Positions 1-8,118 are shown, counted from the stretch's first letter. The stretch: DNA of 64,000 bases from Fibrobacter sp. UWEL (GCF_900142535.1 NZ_FRBE01000001.1:1-64000); one strand, 5' to 3'. Numbers and translations are program-made. Notes: generated by a model from the letters alone, not told the origin.

Positions 1-492
1 AGCGCATGGAACGACTTGCCCGCCAATAAGTCGTTGATGGGACTGCCGGAAAATCAGGGACTTCCTATCGGGAATCTGACATCGCAGTTATTTGGCAATA
101 TTTACTTGAATCCCTTGGACCAGTTCGTAAAACGAATCTTGAAAATTAGATGCTATGGTCGCTATGTGGATGACATGGTGCTGGTGCATCGCGACAAACG
201 TGTGTTGCTGGATGCTGTTGACCAAATCCGGGATTTTGTTGCCTCGCAGCTAGCGCTGAACTTGCATCCGAAAAAGGTGTATCTTCAACCAGTGCAGAAC
301 GGCTTTGCATTTTTGGGGGTGTATATCTTGCCGTGGCGGGTTTATCCTGGGCGGCGTATTGTTAGAAACTTCAGGGAATGTGTTGCAAAGCCTTCTGCAG
401 ATTTGCTTTGCCAGGCTGCACGATTGCAAAGTTACCATGGCTATATGAGTCACTATGATGCCAACCTTTTTATTTGGAGGATTTATGGCTAA
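1..492 (+). CDS. Reverse transcriptase, DGR-type, C-terminal part (cut by window edge)
   Basis: The frame is open at the left edge, so only the last 163 residues are visible. RT motifs are clear: QGLPIGNLTSQ followed by LFGNIYLNPLD, then the catalytic box YVDDMVLV, then LHPKK and FLGVYILPW of the following motifs, and a closing SYHGYMSHYDA. The IGNLTSQ form (Ser-Gln instead of the Ser-Pro usual in retrons and group II introns) is typical of diversity-generating retroelement RTs and close relatives. No maturase or HNH domain follows, which argues against a group II intron. In a DGR this enzyme copies a template repeat with adenine mutagenesis into a target gene. No template or variable repeat is recognisable in the 214 bases downstream, so any such repeat would lie left of the window. 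RT assignment is firm; DGR membership is likely. Confidence 0.8.
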   Translation, partial: SAWNDLPANKSLMGLPENQGLPIGNLTSQLFGNIYLNPLDQFVKRILKIRCYGRYVDDMVLVHRDKRVLLDAVDQIRDFVASQLALNLHPKKVYLQPVQNGFAFLGVYILPWRVYPGRRIVRNFRECVAKPSADLLCQAARLQSYHGYMSHYDANLFIWRIYG

Positions 493-615
493 TGAAAATT
501 CTTGAAGAAGTAGGGGAATGTTTATAAAGACTCCGTTATACTTTGCCAAATCTCTGTTTTTTGATGACTTTTGGCGAGTTTAAATACCGTGCTCAGACTC
601 TCATAGAAAGATTCA

Positions 616-669
616 TTTTATTCAATTTACTTACTGTATTGAATAAAAATCAACCTTTTTTATTCAATA
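616..669. promoter_or_regulatory. Three alternating TTATTCAA half-sites (operator or alternative hairpins)
   Basis: TTTTATTCAAT (616-626) and ATTGAATAAAA (638-648) form a perfect 11-bp inverted repeat with an 11-nt spacer. A third copy at 657-669 pairs with 637-649 over 13 bp with a 6-nt spacer. The middle copy can therefore pair with either neighbour. The block lies 40-90 nt upstream of the ATPase start, so it could be a repressor operator or a pair of competing hairpins in the leader. Confidence 0.6.
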
Positions 670-672
670 TGA

Positions 673-700
673 TTGTTTTGTTGACTAAAAATGCTATTTT
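673..700 (+). promoter_or_regulatory. Putative promoter of the DUF4143 ATPase gene
   Basis: TTGTTT (673-678), 16 nt, TATTTT (695-700). The ATG at 707 begins 6 nt after the -10 box, so the mRNA would have almost no leader. The -35 box is weak. Confidence 0.4.
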
Positions 701-706
701 TAAGGC

Positions 707-1909
707 ATGAAAAGTGCCGTGCTCAATCAGCGAAAAGAACGGGATCGCCTTTTGGCGGAGCCTTACCTTACACGTCAAACGGTGTATGATTTTGAAGCCT
801 TGCTCCAGAGCCCGAACATAAAGTTGCTAACGGGGCCTCGTCGCGTGGGAAAATCCACCCAGGCTATTTTGATGCTGCGCGGGAAGAATTTTGCTTACCT
901 GAATTTCGATGACAATGAATTGCTAAAAGGCTGGAACGAGGAACAGGCGGAAATGCTGCTGAACGAGGTGTACCCGAATTTTCAGTACCTTTTGCTTGAC
1001 GAAGTCCAAAATGTAAGTGGCTGGGATGTTTGGGTCGGCAAGCTTTTTCGTCGTGGGTACAACCTGGTTATAACAGGTAGTAACGCCAACATGCTTTCGG
1101 GAGAAATGGCAACCGTGCTTACGGGGCGATATCTTGAAATCAAGATGCTGCCTTTTAGTTTGTTTGAGACAAGCTCGTTTAATCGGGAATTGACCAAGGA
1201 CGATTATCTTAAAAACGGGGGCTATCCAGAAACGGTGTCGCAACGGGCCATAACGCAAACATACCTGCAGACACTGTTCGATTCCATTGTGTACAAGGAT
1301 GTGGTTCGCAGGCACAAGATCCGAAATGTTACGGACCTGAATAATGTGGCTACATTCCTTCTTGCAAATTTTACGGGAACATTCAGCTACAACGATGTGG
1401 CGGATGACCTTGGCCTTTCCAGTGTTGCCACGACAAAAAAGTTCATGGACTATTTGCATGAGCCATTCCTGTTCTATTATCTGGATAGATACAACAACAA
1501 ATTGAAACTGATGAAAAAGGCTCCGCGCAAGGTCTATGTGGTTGACAATGGCTTTGTTTCGTCGAGGGCGTTTAGCCTTAGCGAAAATCTGGGAAAACTT
1601 CTGGAAAATCAAGTCTTTATTGAATTGCTTCGCCGTGGGTACGATACCGAAAAATCCTTGTTCTACTACCATTCCCGCAATGACAAAGAAACGGATTTTG
1701 TAGTTCGTGAAGGCAACAAGGTAAAGCAGCTAATTCAAGTTTGTTACGAGATGTCGAACGAAAAAACAGAAAAGCGAGAGGTGGGTAGCCTTGTGGAATG
1801 CGCCGGCGAACTGAAGTGCGATAACCTTACCATTGTAACATGGAATGATGAACGGCTCATTGAAAAGAACGGGTATGCTATTAAGGTCGTGCCCGTGGAA
1901 AAATTTTGA
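707..1909 (+). CDS. AAA_14/DUF4143 family ATP-binding protein
   Basis: This 400-residue protein has an N-terminal AAA_14 P-loop domain: Walker A GPRRVGKST at residues 43-51, Walker B YLLLDEV at 94-100 and an ITGSNA segment near 122-127. The C-terminal half matches DUF4143, with a nuclease-like segment where KETDFVV follows the conserved FYYHSRN. The family is common and multi-copy in anaerobes; its biochemical role is not established. The ATG at 707 is supported by a -10-like box 6 nt upstream. A terminator-like hairpin follows at 1983-2011. The next gene encodes a Fic protein, but separate promoters suggest independent transcription. Family assignment is firm, function unknown. Confidence 0.85.
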   Translation: MKSAVLNQRKERDRLLAEPYLTRQTVYDFEALLQSPNIKLLTGPRRVGKSTQAILMLRGKNFAYLNFDDNELLKGWNEEQAEMLLNEVYPNFQYLLLDEVQNVSGWDVWVGKLFRRGYNLVITGSNANMLSGEMATVLTGRYLEIKMLPFSLFETSSFNRELTKDDYLKNGGYPETVSQRAITQTYLQTLFDSIVYKDVVRRHKIRNVTDLNNVATFLLANFTGTFSYNDVADDLGLSSVATTKKFMDYLHEPFLFYYLDRYNNKLKLMKKAPRKVYVVDNGFVSSRAFSLSENLGKLLENQVFIELLRRGYDTEKSLFYYHSRNDKETDFVVREGNKVKQLIQVCYEMSNEKTEKREVGSLVECAGELKCDNLTIVTWNDERLIEKNGYAIKVVPVEKF

Positions 1910-1982
1910 ATGAGATTTTATTGTCTCCAAGACTTCAACTAAACTTTTACCTAAAATACTCCGTTTAGAACGAAAAGTTTGC

Positions 1983-2011
1983 AAAAAGGTGGTTGTTTGA
2001 CTACCTTTTTT
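1983..2011 (+). terminator. Terminator after the ATPase gene
   Basis: An 11-bp stem (1983-1993 with 2000-2010, one G-U pair), 6-nt loop, arm ending in a T run. A-tract and T-tract flanks make it look bidirectional. The TTGACT at 1997-2002 inside it may double as a -35 element for the Fic gene. Confidence 0.65.
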
Positions 2012-2036
2012 ACGAAATTTTGCTACTTTAGATGGC

Positions 2037-3110
2037 GTGAGATACCTAACATTAGAAAAAGCCCTTGATGCGTGGAGAAAACTCCTGCCTATTTCAGATG
2101 AAAATAGGGCTCGTCTTGCTCGTCGTTTTTCCGTTGACTTCAACTATAACAGCAACCATATCGAGGGGAACACCCTTACTTATGGACAGACGGAAATCCT
2201 TTTGCTGTTCGGGAAGGTGATTGGTGAAGCGAATGTGCGGAGCGTTCAGGAGATGGTGGCCAGCGAAGTTTCTCTCAAGATGATGGTGGCTGAAGCTAAA
2301 ATCAAGGAAACTCCACTTACACAAAATTTTATACGGGGCCTGCATCATACTCTATTGCGGGAGGATTATTCCGTTCATCGTGAACTGCCTGGTGGAATGC
2401 AAGTCGGGTATGTGGTTCACGCAGGGCAATACAAGACCCGCCCAAATAGTGTCATTACGCGTTATGGAGATCGGTTCGACTATGCGTCACCAGAAGAAAC
2501 TCCTGCACTGATGACGGATTTGGTGGATTGGTATAATGCTGCAGAAAAAGAGGGGAAGTTGTCTCCTGTGGAATTGGCTGCGCTGTTCCATTATCGGTAT
2601 ATTAGAATCCATCCATTTGAAGATGGAAATGGTCGAATCGCTAGACTGCTTGTCAATTACATTTTGGCGAAACATGATATTCCCATGGTAGTTGTTCGCA
2701 GTCGAAAGAAAGACGAATACCTGGAAGCTTTGCATGCAGCCGATTTGGCTGTAGGTGCTGCGCCGACATTAGGCGCGAATGCCTCGTTGCGAACTATCGC
2801 TCCATTTCTCAAGTATTTTAAGAATATGGTGGCGCAAGAAATTGATGGCGATGTTCGCTTTCTTACAAAGTGTGGTGAAAATATCTGGTGGTATGATGGC
2901 GAGTGCGTTGAATTTCGCACCCCGAATTATGGCCGTATTTTGAACCTTATGCAAAGTGAACCGGTTTTGACGCTAGCCGATATTCAGCGAAAACTTGGTA
3001 TTCGAATTTCAGCGGTTAACAAGCTGGTTCAGCACCTTCTTGATTGTCATTATATTGAACGCGGAAATGATGTTGGCAAATGGCATGTGTTTATCGTGCC
3101 GTCAGTTTAG
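2037..3110 (+). CDS. Fic family protein with C-terminal winged helix
   Basis: The 357-residue protein carries the complete Fic motif HPFEDGNGRIAR (192-203), whose His is the catalytic base for transfer of AMP (or another nucleotide) to a hydroxyl of a target protein. SNHIEGN at 39-45 fits the built-in inhibitory helix of class II Fic proteins, whose Glu blocks ATP gamma-phosphate placement, so it should be autoinhibited. Residues about 290-350 resemble a winged helix (NYGRILNLM, then AVNKLVQHLL). The start is GTG at 2037, with a TACTTT box at 2024-2029 seven nt upstream and no Shine-Dalgarno, so a leaderless start is likely. No antitoxin gene is adjacent. The substrate is unknown. Confidence 0.9.
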   Translation: MRYLTLEKALDAWRKLLPISDENRARLARRFSVDFNYNSNHIEGNTLTYGQTEILLLFGKVIGEANVRSVQEMVASEVSLKMMVAEAKIKETPLTQNFIRGLHHTLLREDYSVHRELPGGMQVGYVVHAGQYKTRPNSVITRYGDRFDYASPEETPALMTDLVDWYNAAEKEGKLSPVELAALFHYRYIRIHPFEDGNGRIARLLVNYILAKHDIPMVVVRSRKKDEYLEALHAADLAVGAAPTLGANASLRTIAPFLKYFKNMVAQEIDGDVRFLTKCGENIWWYDGECVEFRTPNYGRILNLMQSEPVLTLADIQRKLGIRISAVNKLVQHLLDCHYIERGNDVGKWHVFIVPSV

Positions 3111-3140
3111 AGACTTTGCAATATTAGAAATGCGAAAAAA

Positions 3141-3162
3141 GGACCTGAGTTTTCTCAGGTCC
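3141..3162. terminator. Bidirectional terminator between Fic gene and trp operon
   Basis: Perfect 9-bp stem GGACCTGAG/CTCAGGTCC with a TTTT loop, preceded by AAAAAA and followed by TTTCTGTTT. It can end the Fic transcript on the plus strand and the trpE-trpGD transcript on the minus strand. Confidence 0.85.
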
Positions 3163-3173
3163 TTTCTGTTTCT

Positions 3174-3203
3174 AGATCCTTCGCTAACGCTCAGGATGAC
3201 ACC
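3174..3203. repeat. Small palindromic repeat, GATCCTTCG...GGATGACA type
   Basis: Begins AGATCCTTCGCT and ends CTCAGGATGACA, with TCCT/AGGA outer pairing. Related copies lie at 27477, 29057, 32681 and 33271. It sits between the terminator and the end of trpGD. Confidence 0.6.
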
Positions 3204-3233
3204 GTGAGGCGCATGGTCTCCGCGATGTTCTAA

Positions 3234-4829
3234 TTAGGAATTACTAGCAACCTTCACAGCTTCGATGGTCTTCAGTACGGAGCCGTCTTCGATAGCCTTC
3301 ATGGCCATGTCGTAGCCTTCCTTGATGGTGGCGGCCTTCTTGCTGATGTAGAGGGCGGCGCCAGCGTTCAAGGCGCAAGCATACTTGATGCCCGGGCGGC
3401 CCTTGCCGTTGAGCAAGTCCAAGCCCAGCTGGAAGTTTTCTTCGCCAGTGCCACCGGCCAAGTCGTCTTCGTCCACAGCGGGAACGCCGAAGTCCTTGGG
3501 GTCGATGCGGTAAGTCTTGTACACGCCATCTTCCAGGATTTCTGCGATGGTGGTGGGAACGCAGGGAGAAATTTCATCGTAGCCGTCGTCGCTCAATGCC
3601 ACCATCACACGCTTTGCGCCAAGAGCCTTAGCAGCCTTGGTGAAAGGTTCCAGCACAGCTTCGCTGTACACGCCCAGGCAGAGGTACTTGGCTTCTGCGG
3701 GGTTGGTGAGAGGTCCAATCAGGTTCATGATAGTCTTGATGCCAAGGCATGCGCGGACGGGGCCTGCGAAACGCATAGCGCTGTGGTACACGGGAGCCAT
3801 GAGGAATACGAAGCCGGTCTTTTCCAGAACTTCGGCTGCCTTTTCCGGAGTCATGTCCAGCTTGAAGCCTGCAGCGGTGTAGAAGTTTGCTGCACCGGAC
3901 TTACTGGAGACTGCACGGTTGCCGTGCTTTGCAATCTTACAGCCGCAAGTTGCTGCGATAAGGCCAGACATGGAGCTCACATTGAAGCTGCCCTTGCCGT
4001 CGCCACCGGTACCCACGATGTCGGTGAGTTCATCACCAGCCAAGGGGAACTTTCTCTTCTTCTTGCTCAGTACTGCGGCGCAGCCGGCGATTTCGTCGGA
4101 GACGGGGCCCTTGCAGGAAAGTGCAGTAAGGATTGCTGCCATCTGGCGTTCGTCCATGATGCCGTCGGTCAGGTCGTCCATGAACAGTTCTGCAGTTTCG
4201 CGGGAAAGGTCCTTGCCTTCCATGAGGGTGTTCAAGATGCCGCGGACGTTCAGCGGTTCACGACGGTAGTTGAGGAATGCCTTGAAGAATTCAGCTTCCT
4301 TGCCGCTGGCGATGGATTCCGGATGGAACTGGACGCCTTCGATATCCATGGTCTTGTGACGGATGCCCATGATGTCGCCGTCGTCGGCGCGGGCGGTCAC
4401 TTCGAATTCCGGCGGGAGAGTAGCTTCGTCGATGACCAGGCTGTGGTAACGGGTGAAGGGATTCTTCTTGCCGATGGTGCGGAACAGGCCCTTGCCGTCG
4501 GTGTTGATGTCTTCAACAATACCGTGCTTAATGAACTTTGCGCCAACGATCTTTGCGCCGAAAGCGTACCCGATGGCCTGATGGCCGAGGCACACACCCA
4601 GAATGGGGAGCTTGCCTGCGAAGTGCTTGATGGCTTCAACGGAAATGCCTGCGTCTTCGGGACGGCCCGGACCCGGGCTCACAATGATGCGGCTGGGGTT
4701 CAAAGCTTCGATATCGGCAATGGTGCATTCCTTGCTGCGGAGCACGCGAATTTCTTCGGTGGTGATCTTTGCCAGAGCCTGGTAAACGTTATAAGTAAAA
4801 GAGTCGTAGTTGTCGATGAGTACGATCAT
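3234..4829 (-). CDS. trpGD: Anthranilate synthase glutaminase fused to anthranilate phosphoribosyltransferase (TrpG-TrpD)
   Basis: 531 residues with two enzymes in one chain. Residues 1-190 are the glutamine amidotransferase: start MIVLIDNYDSFTYN, nucleophile Cys80 in LGVCLGHQ, catalytic FHPES near 168. It supplies ammonia to TrpE. From about 195 to the end is anthranilate phosphoribosyltransferase, with GTGGDGKGSFNVS near 270 for phosphoribosyl diphosphate binding and KHGNRAVSSKSGAA. It makes phosphoribosyl-anthranilate, the second step of tryptophan synthesis. The start ATG overlaps the trpE stop codon (TAATG), implying translational coupling. No trpC, F, B or A follows; a terminator comes about 70 bp later. 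The same fusion occurs in enterobacteria. Confidence 0.96.
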   Translation of the reverse strand: MIVLIDNYDSFTYNVYQALAKITTEEIRVLRSKECTIADIEALNPSRIIVSPGPGRPEDAGISVEAIKHFAGKLPILGVCLGHQAIGYAFGAKIVGAKFIKHGIVEDINTDGKGLFRTIGKKNPFTRYHSLVIDEATLPPEFEVTARADDGDIMGIRHKTMDIEGVQFHPESIASGKEAEFFKAFLNYRREPLNVRGILNTLMEGKDLSRETAELFMDDLTDGIMDERQMAAILTALSCKGPVSDEIAGCAAVLSKKKRKFPLAGDELTDIVGTGGDGKGSFNVSSMSGLIAATCGCKIAKHGNRAVSSKSGAANFYTAAGFKLDMTPEKAAEVLEKTGFVFLMAPVYHSAMRFAGPVRACLGIKTIMNLIGPLTNPAEAKYLCLGVYSEAVLEPFTKAAKALGAKRVMVALSDDGYDEISPCVPTTIAEILEDGVYKTYRIDPKDFGVPAVDEDDLAGGTGEENFQLGLDLLNGKGRPGIKYACALNAGAALYISKKAATIKEGYDMAMKAIEDGSVLKTIEAVKVASNS

Positions 4830-6241
4830 TATTTGGTTCCCTCCAGGACTGCGCGGACAGCACCCAGCTTTTCGTTAGTTTCTTCGAATTCACGTTCTGC
4901 GTTGGAAGCGGCCACGATACCGCCACCGGCCTGCAGGCTGATCTTCTTGCCCTGCTTCAAACAGCAGCGGATAGAAATGCAGAAGTCCAGGTCGCCATCG
5001 GATTCAATGTAGCCCACAGCACCGGCGTAGAAACGACGCTTGATGCTTTCGAGACCGGAGAGAATTTCGATTGCGCTGATCTTGGGGGCGCCGCTAACGG
5101 TACCAGCAGGGAAGCTGGAGCGGAGTACTTCAATAGACTTCTTGAGGGGGCTGACCTTGCCCTGAACGTCGGAAACCAGGTGGATCACATGGCTGTACTT
5201 TTCGCATTCCATGTACTTCACGGTGTTCACGGTGCCGGCGGAGCAGACGCGGCCCAAGTCGTTACGTGCCAAGTCCACCAGCATCAGGTGTTCTGCGCGT
5301 TCCTTGGGGTCGGCCTTCAGTTCCTTCATCAATTCTTCATCTTCCAGGTCGTTCTTGCCACGGCGGCGAGTACCTGCGATGGGGTGGATGGTTGCGATAC
5401 CTTCGCGAACGCGGACCAGGCTTTCGGGAGATGCGCCAATGAACTGGTGGGTACCGTAATCCAGGTAGAACATGTACGGGGACGGGTTCACAGAACGGAG
5501 GCGACGGTAGATGTCCAGAGCCTCGATGTCGCTTTCGAACTGGATGCGGCGAGAAGGCACTGCCTGAACAATGTTACCGGCCACGATGTGCTTCTGCAGT
5601 TCGTTAACCTTGTGAGTGTATTCTTCCTTGGACTTGGAAAGATCGGTAATGGTAACGCCCTTGGCCACTTCCTGTTCCGGAGCCAGGTAGCTGAAGTCCA
5701 TGTCAGAAAGACGCTTCTTCACGTTCTCAATAGCGGCAGGAAGGTCGATCTGGTGTTCTTCGTAGTTCAGTGCGAACAGGTGAAGCTTTTCGGTGTAGTG
5801 GTCGAACACGATGTAGATGTGACCCACCATGAATTCGGCTTCGGGAATGTTCAGCTCATCAACCTGGGGGGCCAGGTGAATCGTATCGCAGCGTGCGCAG
5901 AATTCGTAGCCCAGGTAGCCTACGCCAGAAGAGGGAATAGGAATCTGGTTAGGGGGAACGGTGTTTTCTGCGGAAATCTTCATGAGGGCGTCGAGAATGT
6001 CGCCTTCGCCTTCCTTGAGAAAGACGCTTTCCTTGCCGTCGATAACGATGGAAACGTCCTTTTCGTTCTGACGGAGACGGAAGCCTTCGTCCACCATCAG
6101 GGTGGAGTAGCGGCTCTTGCCGTGGGCGAAGCTGGCGGATTCAAAGATTGCCTTTGCGCCCAATTTCTTGCCCAGGGAGAACGGGGTATAGCGTTCTGCC
6201 GGGAGGGCGACGTAAATGCTGTCGGTACGAGGTTCAGTCAT
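4829..6241 (-). CDS. trpE: Anthranilate synthase component I
   Basis: The 470-residue TrpE converts chorismate and ammonia (from the TrpG domain) to anthranilate. Visible hallmarks are FESASFAHGKSRYS near the N terminus and NPSPYMFYLDYG, both in regions that bind feedback tryptophan in the family, and the C-terminal chorismate-binding block with PIAGTRRRG, VDLARNDLGR, FPAGTVSGAPK and GGGIVAAS. The ATG at 6241 is preceded by an AAGGA sequence about 10 nt upstream. The promoter, leader peptide and attenuator lie at 6355-6577, so expression should depend on charged tRNA-Trp. Co-transcribed with trpGD, whose start overlaps this stop. Confidence 0.97.
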   Translation of the reverse strand: MTEPRTDSIYVALPAERYTPFSLGKKLGAKAIFESASFAHGKSRYSTLMVDEGFRLRQNEKDVSIVIDGKESVFLKEGEGDILDALMKISAENTVPPNQIPIPSSGVGYLGYEFCARCDTIHLAPQVDELNIPEAEFMVGHIYIVFDHYTEKLHLFALNYEEHQIDLPAAIENVKKRLSDMDFSYLAPEQEVAKGVTITDLSKSKEEYTHKVNELQKHIVAGNIVQAVPSRRIQFESDIEALDIYRRLRSVNPSPYMFYLDYGTHQFIGASPESLVRVREGIATIHPIAGTRRRGKNDLEDEELMKELKADPKERAEHLMLVDLARNDLGRVCSAGTVNTVKYMECEKYSHVIHLVSDVQGKVSPLKKSIEVLRSSFPAGTVSGAPKISAIEILSGLESIKRRFYAGAVGYIESDGDLDFCISIRCCLKQGKKISLQAGGGIVAASNAEREFEETNEKLGAVRAVLEGTK

Positions 6242-6354
6242 TTTTTAGTCCTTGGTTCTTAAAACCATTTTTTTTCAGTTCAAATTTAGTTTTTTAGGCT
6301 TTTTGAATCTGGAGGACTTTGACTTTTGGGGAGCTATAAACCGCAAAAAATAAG

Positions 6355-6376
6355 GGCCTCCAGGAGTCTGGAAGCC
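6355..6376 (-). terminator. trp attenuator terminator (regions 3 and 4)
   Basis: On the minus strand GGCTTCCAG pairs with CTGGAGGCC (9 bp, one G-U), loop ACTC, followed by CTTATTTTTT. It lies 113 bp before trpE and 93 bp after the leader-peptide stop, where an attenuator belongs. Its 5' arm and loop contain CCAGACTC (6364-6371), which can pair instead with the antiterminator segment at 6457-6464. Confidence 0.85.
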
Positions 6377-6456
6377 ATCAGTTTGCTTTTGCATTTGCCT
6401 TTACTTTTGCTTGCGCTTTTTGTTTTACGCTAGGTGTAAGATGTATGCCTTAATGA

Positions 6457-6475
6457 CCAGACTCTATGTTTAGAG
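6457..6475 (-). promoter_or_regulatory. trp antiterminator and protector segments (regions 1 and 2)
   Basis: On the minus strand CTCTA (6471-6475, overlapping the leader stop) pairs with TAGAG (6462-6466) around an AACA loop, extended by CAG/CTG across one mismatch. GAGTCTGG (6457-6464) is perfectly complementary over 8 nt to CCAGACTC in the terminator arm (6364-6371). The two pairings are mutually exclusive, as required for ribosome-mediated attenuation. Confidence 0.8.
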
Positions 6476-6541
6476 GCTGCGCCACCATCGGCCATCGAAG
6501 TTGACCTTCAATGCAACTGTAAGGGCATTATTCATCTTCAT
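6470..6541 (-). CDS. trpL: trp operon leader peptide
   Basis: A 23-codon ORF beginning MKMNN and ending in GRWWRSL, with two adjacent TGG codons four codons before the stop. It is followed by a protector hairpin, antiterminator and terminator, then trpE. Scarce tryptophanyl-tRNA should stall the ribosome on the TGG pair, cover region 1, and let region 2 pair with region 3 so that RNA polymerase reads through. No Shine-Dalgarno is present: the ATG begins 7 nt after the -10 box, so the mRNA probably starts at or beside the ATG. The peptide should have no function beyond being translated. Confidence 0.85.
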   Translation of the reverse strand: MKMNNALTVALKVNFDGRWWRSL

Positions 6542-6548
6542 GTACCAA

Positions 6549-6577
6549 ATAATACGAAACGAAAAAAACATCGGCAA
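6549..6577 (-). promoter_or_regulatory. trp operon promoter
   Basis: On the minus strand TTGCCG (6572-6577), 17-nt spacer, TATTAT (6549-6554). The trpL ATG follows after 7 nt. The spacing matches the leu leader promoter exactly. Confidence 0.8.
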
Positions 6578-6605
6578 GGGATTCTTTCAAAAAAAATGAA
6601 AAAAG

Positions 6606-6625
6606 CCCTCGGGTAACCGAGAGCT
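6606..6625 (-). terminator. Terminator after nuoN
   Basis: Minus-strand stem GCTCTCGG/CCGAGGGC (8 bp, one G-U) with a TTAC loop and a TTTTTTC run. It closes the nuo transcript just before the trp promoter. Confidence 0.8.
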
Positions 6626-6678
6626 TGGATTTTGAAAAAACGTATTGAATGATCCGTCTTCCGTGAACCGTAACGGTC

Positions 6679-8115
6679 TTAGAAAGTAAATCCGGTAAAT
6701 ACGTTGTTGCTCAGGAAGGGTAGCACGCCCAGCAGGAGGGTGGCAATCAGGAGAGCAATGATTGCAATACGCTGGCGCTTTACCATGCGGATAGGAGAGA
6801 GTTCTCCTTCGGCTTCGTCTGCCCAGGCGCTCTTGATGACCTGCAAGTAGTAGAACAGAGCCAGCACGTTGTTCAGCACAGCGAAGGCCACTACGAAATA
6901 GTGTCCGGTAGATGCACCGCTGAAGAACAGGTGGAACTTTCCGAAGAAACCTGCAAGGGGCGGAATACCGGCAAGGCTGAACATCGCAGTAGCAAGTGCT
7001 ACAGCCAGCAAGGTATTCTGCTTGGCAAGACCGCGGAGAGAGTCGAAACTCTCGGGGCGATGATGACCGATGACGCCGAAGACGAAGAATGCCAGGTAGT
7101 TGGCTACTGCGTAAACGAACACGTAGTAGACGATGGCGGTCTTTGTCATAGCGGCAGGACCCAGCAGGGCAATCATGATGTATCCTGCCTGAGCAATGGA
7201 ACTGTATGCCATGAAACGGCGGAGTCTGCTCTGCTTCAGTGCGCCCAGATTACCCACAAACAGGGTGGTGCAAGCCAGGAGGGCGATAAGCGGAGCAATC
7301 TGTTCCTGGATAGGAGCGAGAGGTCCATAAATCAAAACCACCAGGAATGCAATTGCGGTAGCCTTGGAGGTTACGGACAGAACTGCTGTAACCGGGGAGG
7401 GTGCGCCTTCGTAAACATCCGGAGCCCAGGTGTAGAAGGGGAACAGGGTCAGCTTGAAGCCGATACCGCAGAAGACGAACAGAATTGCAATCCACAGCAG
7501 GGGATTGGTGCCGGCACTGACGGCGGCAAGAATCTGGTCGAAGTGGATGGAACCAGCAAAGCCATACAGATAGCTAAAGCCGAACAGTTCAAAGGCGGTT
7601 GCCACAGAACCCATCAAGATGTACTTGGTGGCGGCTTCGGAACCGTACTGGTCCTTCTTATTCCAGGCGGTCAGGGCGTACATGGGGATGGTTGCCATTT
7701 CAAGACCCAAGAAGAGGGTCAGCATGTCACAGGCGGATACAACGATGAAGCCACCGAAGGTTGCAAACATCAATGTCCCTACGAATTCAGCCAGATGGCT
7801 CAAGGCGGGTTTGCCGTCGGCACCATGGTTGAAATAATCCTTGGCAAGCCAAGTGCCTAGAATGGCGCTCAGTACGAACACTTCGCGCATCAGCACGCCG
7901 AAATCATCCACACGCCAGTTGCTGAGATAGAAAGTGCCTGCGCTGTTTGTCAGCGGGATTAGGTTCAGCAAGACGAAGGTTGCCACCAAACCCAGATTAG
8001 CAAGACGCCAGGGGATGGAAGAATTTTTCTTGCATACCAGACGGGCTGTAATCACCAGGAAGGGAAGTGCCAACAGGAGAATGTCGGGAATCAGATAGTT
8101 GGAAAGAGTGTACAT
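6679..8115 (-). CDS. nuoN: NADH-quinone oxidoreductase subunit N
   Basis: 478 residues, almost entirely membrane helices. It is the smallest of the three antiporter-like proton-pumping subunits of complex I. The family core is visible: a conserved Glu in LFLGLEMATIPMYAL, Lys-bearing helices near YEGAPSPVTAVLSVTSKATA, and FSLAGIPPLAGFFGKF. It is the last gene of the nuo cluster, 3 bp after nuoM, and is followed by a terminator. No truncation is seen. Confidence 0.96.
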   Translation of the reverse strand: MYTLSNYLIPDILLLALPFLVITARLVCKKNSSIPWRLANLGLVATFVLLNLIPLTNSAGTFYLSNWRVDDFGVLMREVFVLSAILGTWLAKDYFNHGADGKPALSHLAEFVGTLMFATFGGFIVVSACDMLTLFLGLEMATIPMYALTAWNKKDQYGSEAATKYILMGSVATAFELFGFSYLYGFAGSIHFDQILAAVSAGTNPLLWIAILFVFCGIGFKLTLFPFYTWAPDVYEGAPSPVTAVLSVTSKATAIAFLVVLIYGPLAPIQEQIAPLIALLACTTLFVGNLGALKQSRLRRFMAYSSIAQAGYIMIALLGPAAMTKTAIVYYVFVYAVANYLAFFVFGVIGHHRPESFDSLRGLAKQNTLLAVALATAMFSLAGIPPLAGFFGKFHLFFSGASTGHYFVVAFAVLNNVLALFYYLQVIKSAWADEAEGELSPIRMVKRQRIAIIALLIATLLLGVLPFLSNNVFTGFTF

Positions 8116-8118
8116 GGA

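Noticed and set aside
493-706. DGR template repeat downstream of the reverse transcriptase
   Set aside because: No segment matches the ends of the FISUMP genes or any other coding 3' end in the window.
3783-5012. Long plus-strand ORF opposite trpGD and trpE
   Set aside because: Antisense shadow of the trp genes; composition and lack of motifs do not fit a real protein, and the minus-strand genes are unambiguous.
5180-6262. Plus-strand ORF of 360 codons opposite trpE
   Set aside because: Antisense shadow; no family match and no ribosome-binding site.
6355-6541. T-box or Trp-binding riboswitch instead of a leader peptide
   Set aside because: No T-box consensus was seen, while a translated leader with tandem TGG codons and mutually exclusive pairings explains the region.
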